From assembly GCA_964023275.1 (NCBI GenBank), contig OZ029919.1:8446702-8510701 (forward strand): a stretch of DNA of 64,000 bases. The letters are read 5' to 3'. Positions 34,782 through 48,200 of the stretch are shown one piece after another (position 1 is the stretch's first letter; the number at the start of each line of letters is the position of its first letter). The notes below the pieces were generated by a model. It searched no databases. It was not told where the DNA came from and saw only the letters and a program-made list of their open reading frames with translations. A program made the translations under genes and the position numbers. The stretch comes from Norana najaformis. Taxonomy: Eukaryota; Annelida; Clitellata; Crassiclitellata; Hormogastridae.

Positions 34782-37191
34782 CTGTAACAGAAACCATACT
34801 ATATTATATTCTTACAAAATATCAATGTCTTGGTGATACAAACATACTAACTATTTACCTCAATCAGTTACTCGGCTAATCACTGATTGTACCATCAGTC
34901 AGGTAACCAGCTGATTATATCTTTAATGTCTTCATAATTACACTGGTTATCTTTTCCAGACTGGGTCCAGTTTAAAGTTACTGTTTTCGTATACAAGGTG
35001 CTTCATGGTCTAGCACCAAGTTACCTTGCCGACTTATGCTTTCCAATCACACTTAGTCCCACCAGGGCAAATTTAAGATCAGCTTCCTCTGGCCGTTTTA
35101 ACCAACTTACCAAAAATACTTGTGGCTATCATTCCTTTTTGCACACTGCTCCTTTTCTGTGGAATTCACTACCACCAGCTTTGCGGGCCCTTTTCTTTCT
35201 TTCTCTTACCTCATTTGGCAAACAACTGAAGATTTATCTATTTCCAGCTACCTGCGCTCTGAAGCGAATTCATAAATTAGTCTGATATAAGAATTTGATT
35301 AATAATAACAATAATAACAATAGTTACAAAAATTCCATTTACATCACCCTAACTAGAAGTAATTTTACATTAAAAGTCATTTTTAAACAAGCCCAGCAAT
35401 CCTTGCCTATCCAGAACTGTGACTGGTCATTAAGACTCCAAAGCCAGGTGAGGTGGTCGAATGACTGGATGTGGGTCAGATGACCTCCATCCTTCTGGCA
35501 GGCAGCCTCTGCTTCAGCCCACGTCAGACGGACAGAACTGGCCATGAAGCAGACACTGTTGTACGATGTCCAGCCTACGAAAATTCAAAACTGCCTACAC
35601 TTATGACAACAACTTTTACAGATGCACATATTTTTACTCTGTGAAACACTGGAATGTGACTATAAGAATACCTCAGAAGCCCCATTAAACATACTGTTTC
35701 TCAAAAAAGTAAGGTATGTATACTGTTTAAAAAATATAGGAAACATATTGTTTATCGAAAAAATATGCTAAACATGTCATTTCTCAAAAAAGTAAGCTAT
35801 GCATACTGTTTCTCAAAAAAGTAAGCTAGGTATACTGTTTAAAAAAAATATAGGAAACATTGTTTATCAAAAAAATATGCTAAACATGTCATTTCTCAAA
35901 AAGTAAGCTAAACATATTGTTTTGCTAGAAAGCAATCGAAAACAGGTTGATGGACAAAGGCTGCCATACCCGCAGGGCAGAACGTTTTCTGACCCTCTTG
36001 AAGGAACGGCACAAAGTTTTCCATTTTCAGCATTTCACCCCCAGGCTCAGCAGTCGAGTCCTTCATCATCGTCGTTTGGGCTCTGCCTCCGTTGCCCCCC
36101 CAGTCCCAATGCTGCCACTGGTCTCCAGTGCAGCGGAACATCTTGGAAGAGCTCTGGTCAAGGTACAGCAGCCCTTTTGTTTCCTGGGTGCATGGCTGTG
36201 GAATATTCTGAAAGCACCAACTACATGTTAGCCAGGAAAACATATTCTTATTACTATTGATCACGATAATTTATTTTTACCACATTTTATATTATTATTA
36301 ATGTCAATACTAAAAATGAGCACATTTTGCACATGAAAATAGGGTAAATTTAAGATGCATCGAAGCCTAGATGCTAATTTTTTGCGGCACTCCTTCAAGA
36401 TGACCCCATTAAAACAGCGGCAGCCTCTGATGAATATATACCGGCTACACAAGAAAGAAGCACTGATAGTACAGATGTCTGCCCTGGATAAAGAATTTTT
36501 GTTTTCCAAATAATATTTGGGAATGTAATGTAATATGTATTGTAATATAATATAATGTAAATGGACATTTATATGGTGCCACTTCAAGAAAACTCAGCAG
36601 CTCTCCTCCCAACCCAGCAAATCAATCTATTCTAGAATAAAATGGCTTTCAGTTTTCGATCGGGTGAAGGCGGGGTGGGGTGAATGGACATTAACACAAA
36701 GCACATAATGTAACGTCCACCCAAAAGCTGTACCACTTTGTTTCGCGATTTCTGGTTTGAGGCTGACTTTGCTCCGCCACTTCTGCTGCCAGGTTTTTGT
36801 GGTAGCAAGGCCTTTCCATGTCCTCCGCTGGATCTACTGCTGTCTTTGTTTGAAGCTGATCTGTGCCGGCCTCCTTGCTCCGTGGTGGTGCTCTTGGGTA
36901 TCTCTTCCTGGTTTCCGCCAACGTAGAAAGACAGGTCTGATTCCAGAAGAGTCGGAATACTGTCAGCGACGCGGTCAAAGTAGTCATCGTAGTCATATTC
37001 TTCACTCGTGTCCTCATCTCGGTCAAAAAGTCCAAACTAAAATTATTAAAAACTGTGTTTACGAACAATGGTTGAAGTTTCAGTGATTTTTTTATGAAAC
37101 ACGAAAACATGTATGTGGCAGAAGCATGGTGAGGAAAAATAATATATCTGTTATATACTGATTTGCATATCTGTGTGTTAAAAATTTTCGT

Positions 37192-37241
<50 letters not shown>

Positions 37242-40200
37242 TTCTAATGGTTTTTTCTTATTTGACTGCTACAGAAATCTAATATAATACCAGGAGCATG
37301 CTGTGGTCTAGTGGTTATCATTCCAGACTGCCAACCCAGAGACTGGGGATTCAAACCCCTGCCATGGCAGAAAGCTCTTCAAAATATCTGGTGCACTTGT
37401 GGCCCCTACCCAACTCAGCTATAAAATGAGTACACTGACCACACACTGTCAGTGGAAATATCAGGCGGCGAGAGACAAGACTGGCCACATGCCTTCATAT
37501 ACTGAGGCAAAGAAAATGAAGGTGCTAGCACTTCATACCCATGGCTGCATCTTGGGGTTATTTTAAGGGGTTCTCTTCTACAGTTACAATTACATCTAAT
37601 TTTACAAAGTTGTAACTAGTAAAGTGTAATTATTTCTCCTACTATGAAACATTCTTTTGTAACAGAAAAACTTCTGTTATTAAGGTAGTCACCTAGAAGA
37701 CCCAGACAGCACTCTAAAAACTGATGCAAATACTTGTCAAACATATCATATTCAATAACTTATGGATTATTATTAAAAATGCATATAGTCAGTTGGGTGA
37801 TTTTATTACAGGCCGTGAAAAGTTTGGTGTATCTTTAAAAATAGCAATAACTTTCAGCTAAAAGTCTAGCCTAAATGAGCCAACAATTTTACATAAGGGT
37901 ATATGATATACGTATATGGTATTTGTAAGTACATCAGCCGAGGTTGGATTTGACTCCGGTGAAAGGCTTACCACAGACAATGATTCCGATCGTGCCTTTG
38001 AAGCATTATGTGAAGCAGGAACCTGCATTCCAGGTGAATCTGAATCTTTTTTCTCCTTTGAAATCATACCAATATATTCAGTGCACTGTCCTGAAATGAC
38101 AACCAAGTTGAACTAAATAACTAGTACCCAGTCTGTCAATAAAGAACAAGAAACAATGAAAAACTTGGTCAACGTTCTGCTGCAATGTAATTAATATGTA
38201 GTTATATATCATATATTAGCAATTATTATATATTAGAATTTAATTACTGCAAATCATTCAAACCCAGACTGCCACATTCACTGGGTCCAAAGCAGGCCCA
38301 AATTGCACCACTGGGGGCTGCTACGGGCCAAATGTGGGCCCAACCAATGCACCTGTTGGAGAAGAAACATTTTCAGCTTATCTAAAGATGCATCGTTTTC
38401 TCAGCTCTTTTCGAAGTTTCTTATAAAGCACTTCATATTTGTTGAGATAAATATACATACATATTATGATTAAGCAAGAATAGAATATTATCTTGAATAT
38501 TATCTGGGAACATCTGCATCCAAATTGTTTGCACGGCCTCACTGTGAAAGCACTTAAAGGGGGCATCAAAGTTTTGTTTTGACTTCGGTAAATTCCTAAA
38601 TATGGTTGTGGCATGTAAAATAAACTAACATATTGTCATTATTTATAGATACATTTATACCTTCTGATGCTCATACATATTGTTTTATTTAAATTTAAAT
38701 TTTTTATTTTGAACATATTTTATTTGCAGTTGCACTACATTCTTTTATACTTTGAATTTTATTTACAAAATTAATTTTTTATCGTATGTAATCGTACATT
38801 TAAAATACATGTTACATAATATTATTCATAGTTTATAAATGCTGTAAATAGTAGTTTATAAATAGTTTATAAATTCATAGTTTATAAATGGCAGAGGTAT
38901 GCATAAACAGAGTATAATTATTTAAACAGTATAAGTTTATATACCGGTTTATATAATTATGTATACAGACATACACTGCATACACATAAAACACATACAA
39001 ACATAAATTGAAAATGAATAAATGTAAAACTAACCATTTTCATAATCTATCAACTGAATTATAGTTTTGTCAATTGGTCCCAAGATGGCGTTAGTTGCAT
39101 TACGAAGCATGACCTTAAATTTCTCCTCCTTTCCCTCTCTCTGTCCATCGTTAATGATTTCCACCATCCAGCTGACTTCAGTGACTCCTGCAAAAAGCAG
39201 TTCAATCAAACTCTGACACACATGAGGTTATGGAAAGTGGGGAACTACATGGGGAAAACCAATCCACCCCAGATTAGCAAAGTTAACAGTTAAGCCTCTT
39301 AGAAAAGCAGCAGTTCCTCAAGCTCACCCTGGGATGCAACCACAACCATGAAGTGTTAGAGACTTCATTTTCACAGCCTCAGTGTGTGAGAGCAGCTGAC
39401 CAGTCCTCTCCCTCAAAACCTGATCTTCCTTACCGACAGTATATAGTGTGTCCGCTCATTACTGTTAAATTCACTAGGGGCACAAGGAGATCAGAAATCT
39501 TGAAATCTTTCTGTCCAGGCCGGGATTTGAACCGCGATCTCTCTGTTGACAATGCAACACACTAACTACTGGACTATCAAGCATGTTTGTAAGCATGTCT
39601 GTAGCATGCTTGTAAGTATTTGAAATAAATAACTTGTTAAGATTGAAACAAGTAAAGTATCAATTGTGAATTTAATTTTAATATAAAAAGAAGACGTGTT
39701 TGCTAAGAGATGACACCTTTTCCAGATAGTGACATTATGTAATGTAATATAATGTCTCGTAATGAAACATAGTAAGAGATACGTAAAGCACCATTTCAAA
39801 AATATGCAAAAATTTGTGACCCTCATGCAAAATCAACGACTACTGAAAAGCTCTTTCAGTAGTCGGAGACTTAGTTATTACACATTCCTTGTGGATACTT
39901 CCCTTTAAGAAAAGCGAAATATGGGAAAGCGGAAGAAAGAAGTTCCTGGAATATCTCTGAAACTCTGAGCTAATGGTTTATGTCATCAGCCAGCCATCTT
40001 ATCTTTTACATATTAACTTACCACTTACCTATAAATACCTGGGAATAACGCGAGCAGCAGCCGAGACGATGATCAGAAAGATAAAATACATGCATAGGGC
40101 ACAAAATAAAAACAAGCTCCTTTGTGAGGCTCTTATATAAATAGCCAGATACACACATACATACAGAAAGAATAAAAAAAGTGTAGGATACATAAAATTT

Positions 40201-41133
40201 AATACTTCTGAATTTGAATGTCATGTTAATGTGCCATTGTATAGCATGCTTGTAAGTATGCGTGCATAACATGGGGATAACTGTATGCATAATCTGAAGA
40301 CATATAAAACAGTATATACACTGTGTCCGGAAAAATTCCAAGGCTTTACGGTAAATATGAAAATAATTAGTAAACATTAATCGATTTTTAAAATTCCAAA
40401 AACAGTTTAATCCTGAAATATATAATTACCAACAAAATTCTTTGTAATTTATTAACGGCCTCCGTTTAAAATTACGTCACAGTGACGTATTTGAATTTTA
40501 TATTTTGTAAAGAAAGTTGCTAGAAAAATGGCGTTCAGCGAGGAAGACAAAATTGTTATAAAATTTTTACGCCAAAACAACAATTATAGTGCAAATAATA
40601 TTTCAGGATTAAACTGTTTTTGGAATTTTAAAAACATATAAAACAGTATATACATATGCATCAAGTGTGCAACTGTACATGCAATATAATATATACATAT
40701 ATACATTGCACTGTCTGTACGTCTTTTCAGGTACAGGTCGAAATGGAAATAAATTTAGTGAGTTAATGACAGTGATTAAGTAAGTAAGTATATTCTTTAT
40801 TAACCAATTGCTAATCGCACATCGGTTAACTTCACAAGGGCAGAAGGGCCAAGTTCCACGGCTCAACAGCTTCCAGATTCTTCAGTCGAATGTGAAGGAG
40901 ATATCTTTTACTTAATCTAGATCCCACAGTGCAGCAAAACAAAAAACGTGACAGAGAATTTGACAAACGTCTGCTAATGCATCTGTACATGTACATGTAT
41001 ACATGTATATGTATACACATGATGTGTTGTTCGGACCGTGAGCACTGCTGAAGAGTTTCCCTGAAGTGGAGCTATACAAATGTCTCTAATCTAATCACTT
41101 CTGTGGCGCCGTTATCATAACGCACAGAATATC

Positions 41134-41200
<67 letters not shown>

Positions 41201-44200
41201 TGAAATTGTAGTCAAAAGGGTAATTCACTGGAGAAGCCGAGTTGAAATCCAATGGCTGGGGGAAATCAGAAGCCAGGCTACCATGAATAAGCAAGCTGAA
41301 ACTTTAGATAAGCATTAAGTTTAGACCTGAATGCCATTGAAGGACAGGCAGAATGCAATGAACTGGCCAGTGAATTCCAAAGTTTAGGATCAGCCACTGA
41401 GAACATGTGACAGCTAAACACTGTTCTGGTACAATGCGCAACAACAAGTTATGTTACAATACAATACATAAGATACGCATATACAATGCTTTTGCAGGGA
41501 TCCAAAACGTGCTATATAATTGCTATTATAAATACATTACATACATGTGTACATGTATAGAACTGCCAATATAAATACATTATGCACATGGGTATTTTTG
41601 CCTATGCTTGCAGAAATACATATATATATATATACACAAGTTTTTATGTCTGTATATGTACTTAAATATTTTTAGCGGATGATTCAACTGTTATTCAGAC
41701 CAATCATGAGCATATAATATGAGCATATGGTGTTCATAAGTTATATATATTGTATGCAGTTATGCACATATATATATATACACATATTATCCACGAACAT
41801 ACTTGTATACTTCTCAAAGTATTGATACTTATAGGTATATATATACACAAGCTATTTAATGGTCTTTTCCAGGTAAAACTGTAAAACTGAGTCACTAAAG
41901 CTTTCCCAGGGCAATAAAGCCTACTTTTATGATAGCAACTTTCAGCACATGGACAAAATTATGCACTATATAAACTGCATGTCTACACATAACATGAGAC
42001 CTACATCTTTCTGCATATATACATACATAATCTACACGAGGCAAACAAACATACATCTTCAACGGCAATCACACCGTTTATCGTTTTTCTGACAACAGTC
42101 TATGCAGTGGTCAAAGGTGCTACATAAATACATATTTACAATAAACTACACGTGCAGACATTCTACTGACGTCCTATTAGTGTATTTATTTTTAAAGCAC
42201 TTCTGATGCGGGTAAAGTCGGCATATCTGAATTCGAGGCAGGTGCAGTTGTATGCCAAGATAGAGCCATGCAAAGGCCAGAGTCAAACAGCGAGTCTTGA
42301 CAAGTGATTTAAAGGATGTTTGTAAGCTGGCAAGTTGGACCTTTTGCGGTAGACAATTCACACTTCCAAATACAAGGAGTAGAGCAGTAATCCTGAAGTT
42401 ACAGGTTCTAGCAAAAAACCAGTATCAGAAGGATGCAACAGTTTAGGGAGGCAATACAGAATTTGCAATGTATTAAGATATGATGGAAGGTTGGTATTCT
42501 GAGAGTATGTACGTAAGTATATATGCATGTTTTAATATTATTATTAATATTATTATTATTACAACTACTAATACTACTATTAATATTATCATTATTCTTA
42601 TTACTACTACTACTATTAATATTATTATTGTAAGTTGATTTGTAAAGCACAAGATAAGGTAACCAAATGCATTGCAAATGCACTAAAGTAGTTACTAATA
42701 AGATGACATAAACTCACGAATCCTCCACATCCTCCTCAGGATAACAAAGCTCAACGGGCAGAGCATTCCATACTGTTGGGCCAGATATGGTAAACGTCCT
42801 TGCTCTTGACCCATTAGCTTTATCCCCTCTATACTAGCTCATAATTCCTCGCAGAATGCAGAAGAGACCATCCCTGAAACCGATGAGCCAAGCACACAAT
42901 TTTCTGCAGGTACGTTGGCGCTAGTCCATGCAAACACTTGTAAACCAGTGTGGCCAACTTGAAAACGATCCTCTAGCACATTGTGAACCAGTTTAGACTT
43001 TGGAGCTCAGGTGTAAAGTGATTAAATATCCGTGAGCCGGATATGAAGCTGGCGGCTGAATTCTGCACGCTCTGAAGTTTCTTCGTAAGCCCCTTCTGAG
43101 CACCAAGCAACAAAGGCTTCTGCCAGGATCTTTCAGTATTCAATTGTCAGCACAGACTGGATCCTTCGCAACTGGCGTAGCTGACAACAGTATGACTGAC
43201 ACAGTTTGGTCATTGTGATCTCCACATCTTCCTCGTCAGCCACTGCTTTACAGAAGGGAATAGGCGTTGACTGAAGCTGGACGTCACCGACTGTAACCTT
43301 GACCAATTGATATCTAATGCCAATACAAATGAGCCGAGTCTTTCTATATTCATTTTTTCAGACGACTGGTACCCACTTAATGCAGGCACTACAATCAGTA
43401 AATCTTCCGGTGGCAGATGAAGCAGCTGGAGCTGGTGCTGAAATAGGCTTCAGCATCATCAGCATACAAATGTGCTTTACAAATCAGCTTTCGATGATGG
43501 TGAACAGTTCTGCCGTATAGTGCTGGAAAAACAGTGGACCCAAGACTGAGCCCCGACGGCACGCTGAAGATCAAGTGAAAATCCGAAGATCCTTGGAATC
43601 TTTAGAAATGAACTTGTTGTGTGCGGTCCAACAGCAACGAGTTCACTCACTGCAACGGGTATATGCACGTAAGCCCGCACGTATGCATGGATTTATGTGT
43701 GTATGTATGTATGCACACAGGCCAATGTAAGTGCTTATGTGCATATGTATGTGCATATGTATGTATGCATATATCTATATATGTATGTATGTATATATAT
43801 CTAGATATGTATGTACATATGTATAAGACATTTAATATAACATTTGTAAGTACTAATTAAAGAAGTGTAACTGATGACCTGGTGGAAACGTAATGGTCGA
43901 GTTGGACCTCGTGATGAAGTCCGTTCTCTCCCTGGCGGACATCGGCTTTGTGCGAACTTGAACAGTGGAAGACTGATTTGTTAATCCACGTCGATGGATG
44001 ACAAGTGGAAGGAGGTGGATGTCTTCACAGACGATGTACTGCGATTGAGCCCACTCCATCAATGACCACTGCATCTCCAATCTACACACAAAGGCACACA
44101 AAGACATCTCACTATCTCCAGTGTATGGATTTATGTGTGTAGGTATGTGGACATTTATATAGCGCCCATTTAAGAACCACTAAGGCACAATAACAATGTT

Positions 44201-44736
44201 AAAGCACTGGACAATCGAATCTAACAGCGTTACACGCATGGTCAAGTTATGTGTTTGTGAGCACCTGCCAATGGAGGAATGGTTCGTTGTTTTGTTGGAC
44301 TGATGAGAAGAGTGAAACAGAAGTTTTCATAAAATGTCCGTTTACATTACTTTACATTAAATTACATCATCGAAGGCATAGCATAGCACCACGGACACCT
44401 GTGTAGCTCGTTATGGATCCCTCAAAAGCATTTAGCCCTACCGCAAACACTACACACCTTACGGTGTATTTCTTCACTGGAGATTAAACATTTGTAAATG
44501 GAGATTAAACATTTGTAAAGCCAGGCTGAAGGAAATGCAGCATAAATATGCACAGACATCCAGAAAGCCATACAAGCAGACAGACAGACAGACAGACGTA
44601 CAGACAGACAGACAGACAGACTAGATTAAATTATTTTGTGTTAGAATGTTTGACCAAGGCTCAAAGAATGAAGGCACAAGCATTTTTAAGCTCCCATGAT
44701 TCATTACTCAAATCTAACACAAAGACTTAAGCAACT

Positions 44737-44808
<72 letters not shown>

Positions 44809-45165
44809 CAGCACTAGATGTATTATATATACAATACATCTGTTGCTATAAATAATTATACAAGCAATAATCCTAGTGCTTTTGAGAGGTCCAAAAGGTG
44901 CTACATAATTGTCCAAATACCACCATATACCACTCATATATTCAAAACAACAGCCCTGATACATGAGCACATAAGGCTAAGTTTAAACCAATAATTATTA
45001 CTTAGAAATCACACCTACGTAACAATTCAGACACTAATAATTAGTGTTATTACTTATTAATTATTACTTACTAGCGATAATCTAGATTAATAGAGTTACT
45101 ACAGCTGAAAAAAGACTAGCACTCCTGAGTAGTTTTCAAGTGGCACTAAACACACCTTAGTATTC

Positions 45166-45206
<41 letters not shown>

Positions 45207-48200
45207 TGTAAGTTCATAATTAATAAAGTGCTCCTAAAAAGAGGGTGGAGGATACATTACGATATGTCGCTGCTTCTGGCATTTAAAAGGTGAGTTGAGA
45301 CATGATGAGGTGAAGTGATTTAAAGTAGGTTATCTGAATGATATTACCTGATACCATCCACTGCGTTTCTATTTGGATCGGTTATTTTGAACGTGACGCT
45401 GTCGTTTGTTGTCTGAACCTCGTCGTTCAGCATAAACACGATCCGTTCATCATCAAGATCTTTCTGTGTGAACTTCTTCTTGATCACTCTCTTTGATCCG
45501 CGGTTCTCAAAGTAGCCGGACTTGGGCTTCTCGCGGATATAATACACAATTTGCGATGCATCAAAAAGTAAATGTGTGGACAGCAGATGTTCAGTAGTAA
45601 GTATGAAGCCATATCGATCTCCAGGCAGCAAGACAAGGCTCCCCAGGGGGCGCACTTGAACGACTGTTGGCGCTATCTTCGAAATTGGTTGGATCAGTAT
45701 GCTGAAAAATTGCGGCCTTATTTCAGTGAAGTTTACTGGACCGTTGCCAGGCGGTCTGGTAGAGATTGTGAAGAGAAAGTAATCCATCATCGATTCATCC
45801 GTACTGTTGCTTTTATACACGATGCCGCCATCATCTAGGTCCTTCTGAGTGAACTGATGGACAACCGTTTCATTTTGCAAGATCTTGCCGTGGCGAGGAG
45901 GCTCAACAACGGTGTACAGAAGGTTCTGTGCAGATATTTCTTGACCCGACATTCGCAAGTTTGATGAAGTAAGGGGGGCTGAACTGCCGTGAATAACCAT
46001 CAAAGGAACATTGGCCTCAAGTGTCGGAGGATCAAAGGAATTTGGATGAATCTGGATCTTAAAAGTGCCCGATGATATTGTTTCGTTTCTTGGTCCAGTT
46101 ACCGTGAACTCAAAGCTGTCGTTCTTTGAAGTTGAATTCAAAGAATGTCGGTAGCATACAGCACGAAGGTCGAGGTCAGACTGGTTGAAAACTGATGTAG
46201 GAATAAGACTTCTCGTTACGTTGCTGTAGACTTCAATGGAACCCATCAAGGGATGTCTCGTGATCAGATATTGAATATTTTCAGAAATTACGTTACTGTT
46301 GATTACGCTTAACAAATCGCTTGTAATCGGCTTAGAACTGCCCGCTTTTACGATCATTTCGTGGTTATGCATGATAATTGTTTCTGACTCCGGTCTCATG
46401 ATTTCGATTTCAAATGTTTCGTGTGAAACAAAGTTCTTGCTATCTGTCAGCTGGAAAACGAAGTTGTCCCTTGCAAGCTCACCAAGACTCCTTGTGTGAG
46501 TGTAACGTAGGTGATCAAAATTAATGTCCCACTGGGTGAAACTGTCCCCCATCATCAGTTCTAGCCAAGCACTGCTTAGCGAGTTTGACTGTTGAAGTTC
46601 AAGTATGCCCTTACGAGGTGGTGACACAAGAACATATTTCACCTGGTTGTCGGGGTTGTCTGCATCGACAGCTTTCAGAAACAGGTCGCTGATGATCCCT
46701 CTGTCTCCAAAATTGACCCTCAGGATGTCATTGCGCACAACTTCCGGCCTTGCATCGTTAACTGGTACCACGTGAACATGGGCAACTTTCCGGACGGTGT
46801 GTGACCCAGTCGTAAGAGCCAGAACAAACTGATCGCTCGAAGTTTCTGATCCGTCGTGTTGGTACACCAACTGAACACCAGCTAAGAGGTCGGATATTGT
46901 CACTTCCTGCAGAGGCACCTCCTTTATGCCGTTGTTCTGGTGAGCACTTATTACAAGAATCACCTGGCCATAGCTGGGCGGTATCGCCAGCGACAAGACT
47001 AGGTCTGTTTTCGATTTCACAGCAGCTCTACTCAGTCTTATGTTGAAAACTTTCTCGCCTCCTTCATCTACAACAATGTCGTCGATCTCAAAACTAAGCG
47101 GAGATGGCTCGTCTTTTAAATTCCTCATAACAGTGACCTCGACCTTACCAGGAGTGGAATTCTGCTTCCCATCTGTGGCGTAGATAAAGAATGAATCTGA
47201 AGGAGGGCCACCCACTGGAAAGTTCGACTGGACGTACTGCACGACGCCGTCCTTTAAGTCGGACATCGTAAATGATGAGACAGAGTGTTTGGTGTTGCTT
47301 CGCTCGCTCCGAGTGGATCGCGTCTTCATCAGAGATCCCCAGACTGGCATCTGGGAGACAACGAAAAACAGATTGCTGTCACTGCTGTCCTGATCCCAGG
47401 CAGACAAGACCTCAGATGTAAGCCGAGCGGATTTTCCTTCACCAACCAAAAGTGGACTCCCAAGCATCAGCTGAGGTGGAGCATTGTCAACCGGTCTAAT
47501 GACAAAGGACAGCTCGATAAGAGAATAATCTCTGGCCGGACTATCATCGCTTACCATCAGCATCACCGAATCCTTCATGGCTTCTGGACCAATTTCTCCA
47601 CCAGTGTGGCAGTAGCGTACAGTTCCCTCGTTGAGGTCAGAGGTCAGGAAATGATCTGGTACAATTCCATTGACACGTATCTGTCCGAATTCTGGTGAGC
47701 GGATAACTTCATAGATTAAGCTCGAGGTGTTTCTGGAACCCAACACTCTCTGACTGAGTAGATCTTCCATTTCAATGACAACCTCTTTGCCCTCATCTAC
47801 CCGGATAATGGTTGGACTGGTGGCGGACTGATGCTGAGACGATTTGGATAATAGAATTACTGTGACTGGGATGGACTTGGACAACTTCTGTATCCCGTCA
47901 GAGACACTCACTACGAATGCATCCAAGGTGTTCTCAGATCCTTGGTGCACATATCTTTAAAAAACAAGAAAATCCTTGCACAACAAACCGGAGGCGTTTC
48001 CAGAAACACAAAAACAACAAAAAGTAGAGCAATCATGTGACTTTGTATATATGCAAGTAAGTAAGCATGCATGTATGTATGCATGTATGTATGTACGTAT
48101 CAAGACATTTGACATAGTGACTCTGGGACGGTGCACAAAGATGGTATGACTGACCAACTGAATGATTGACCAACCGACTGACCAGTCAACCAACCAACCA

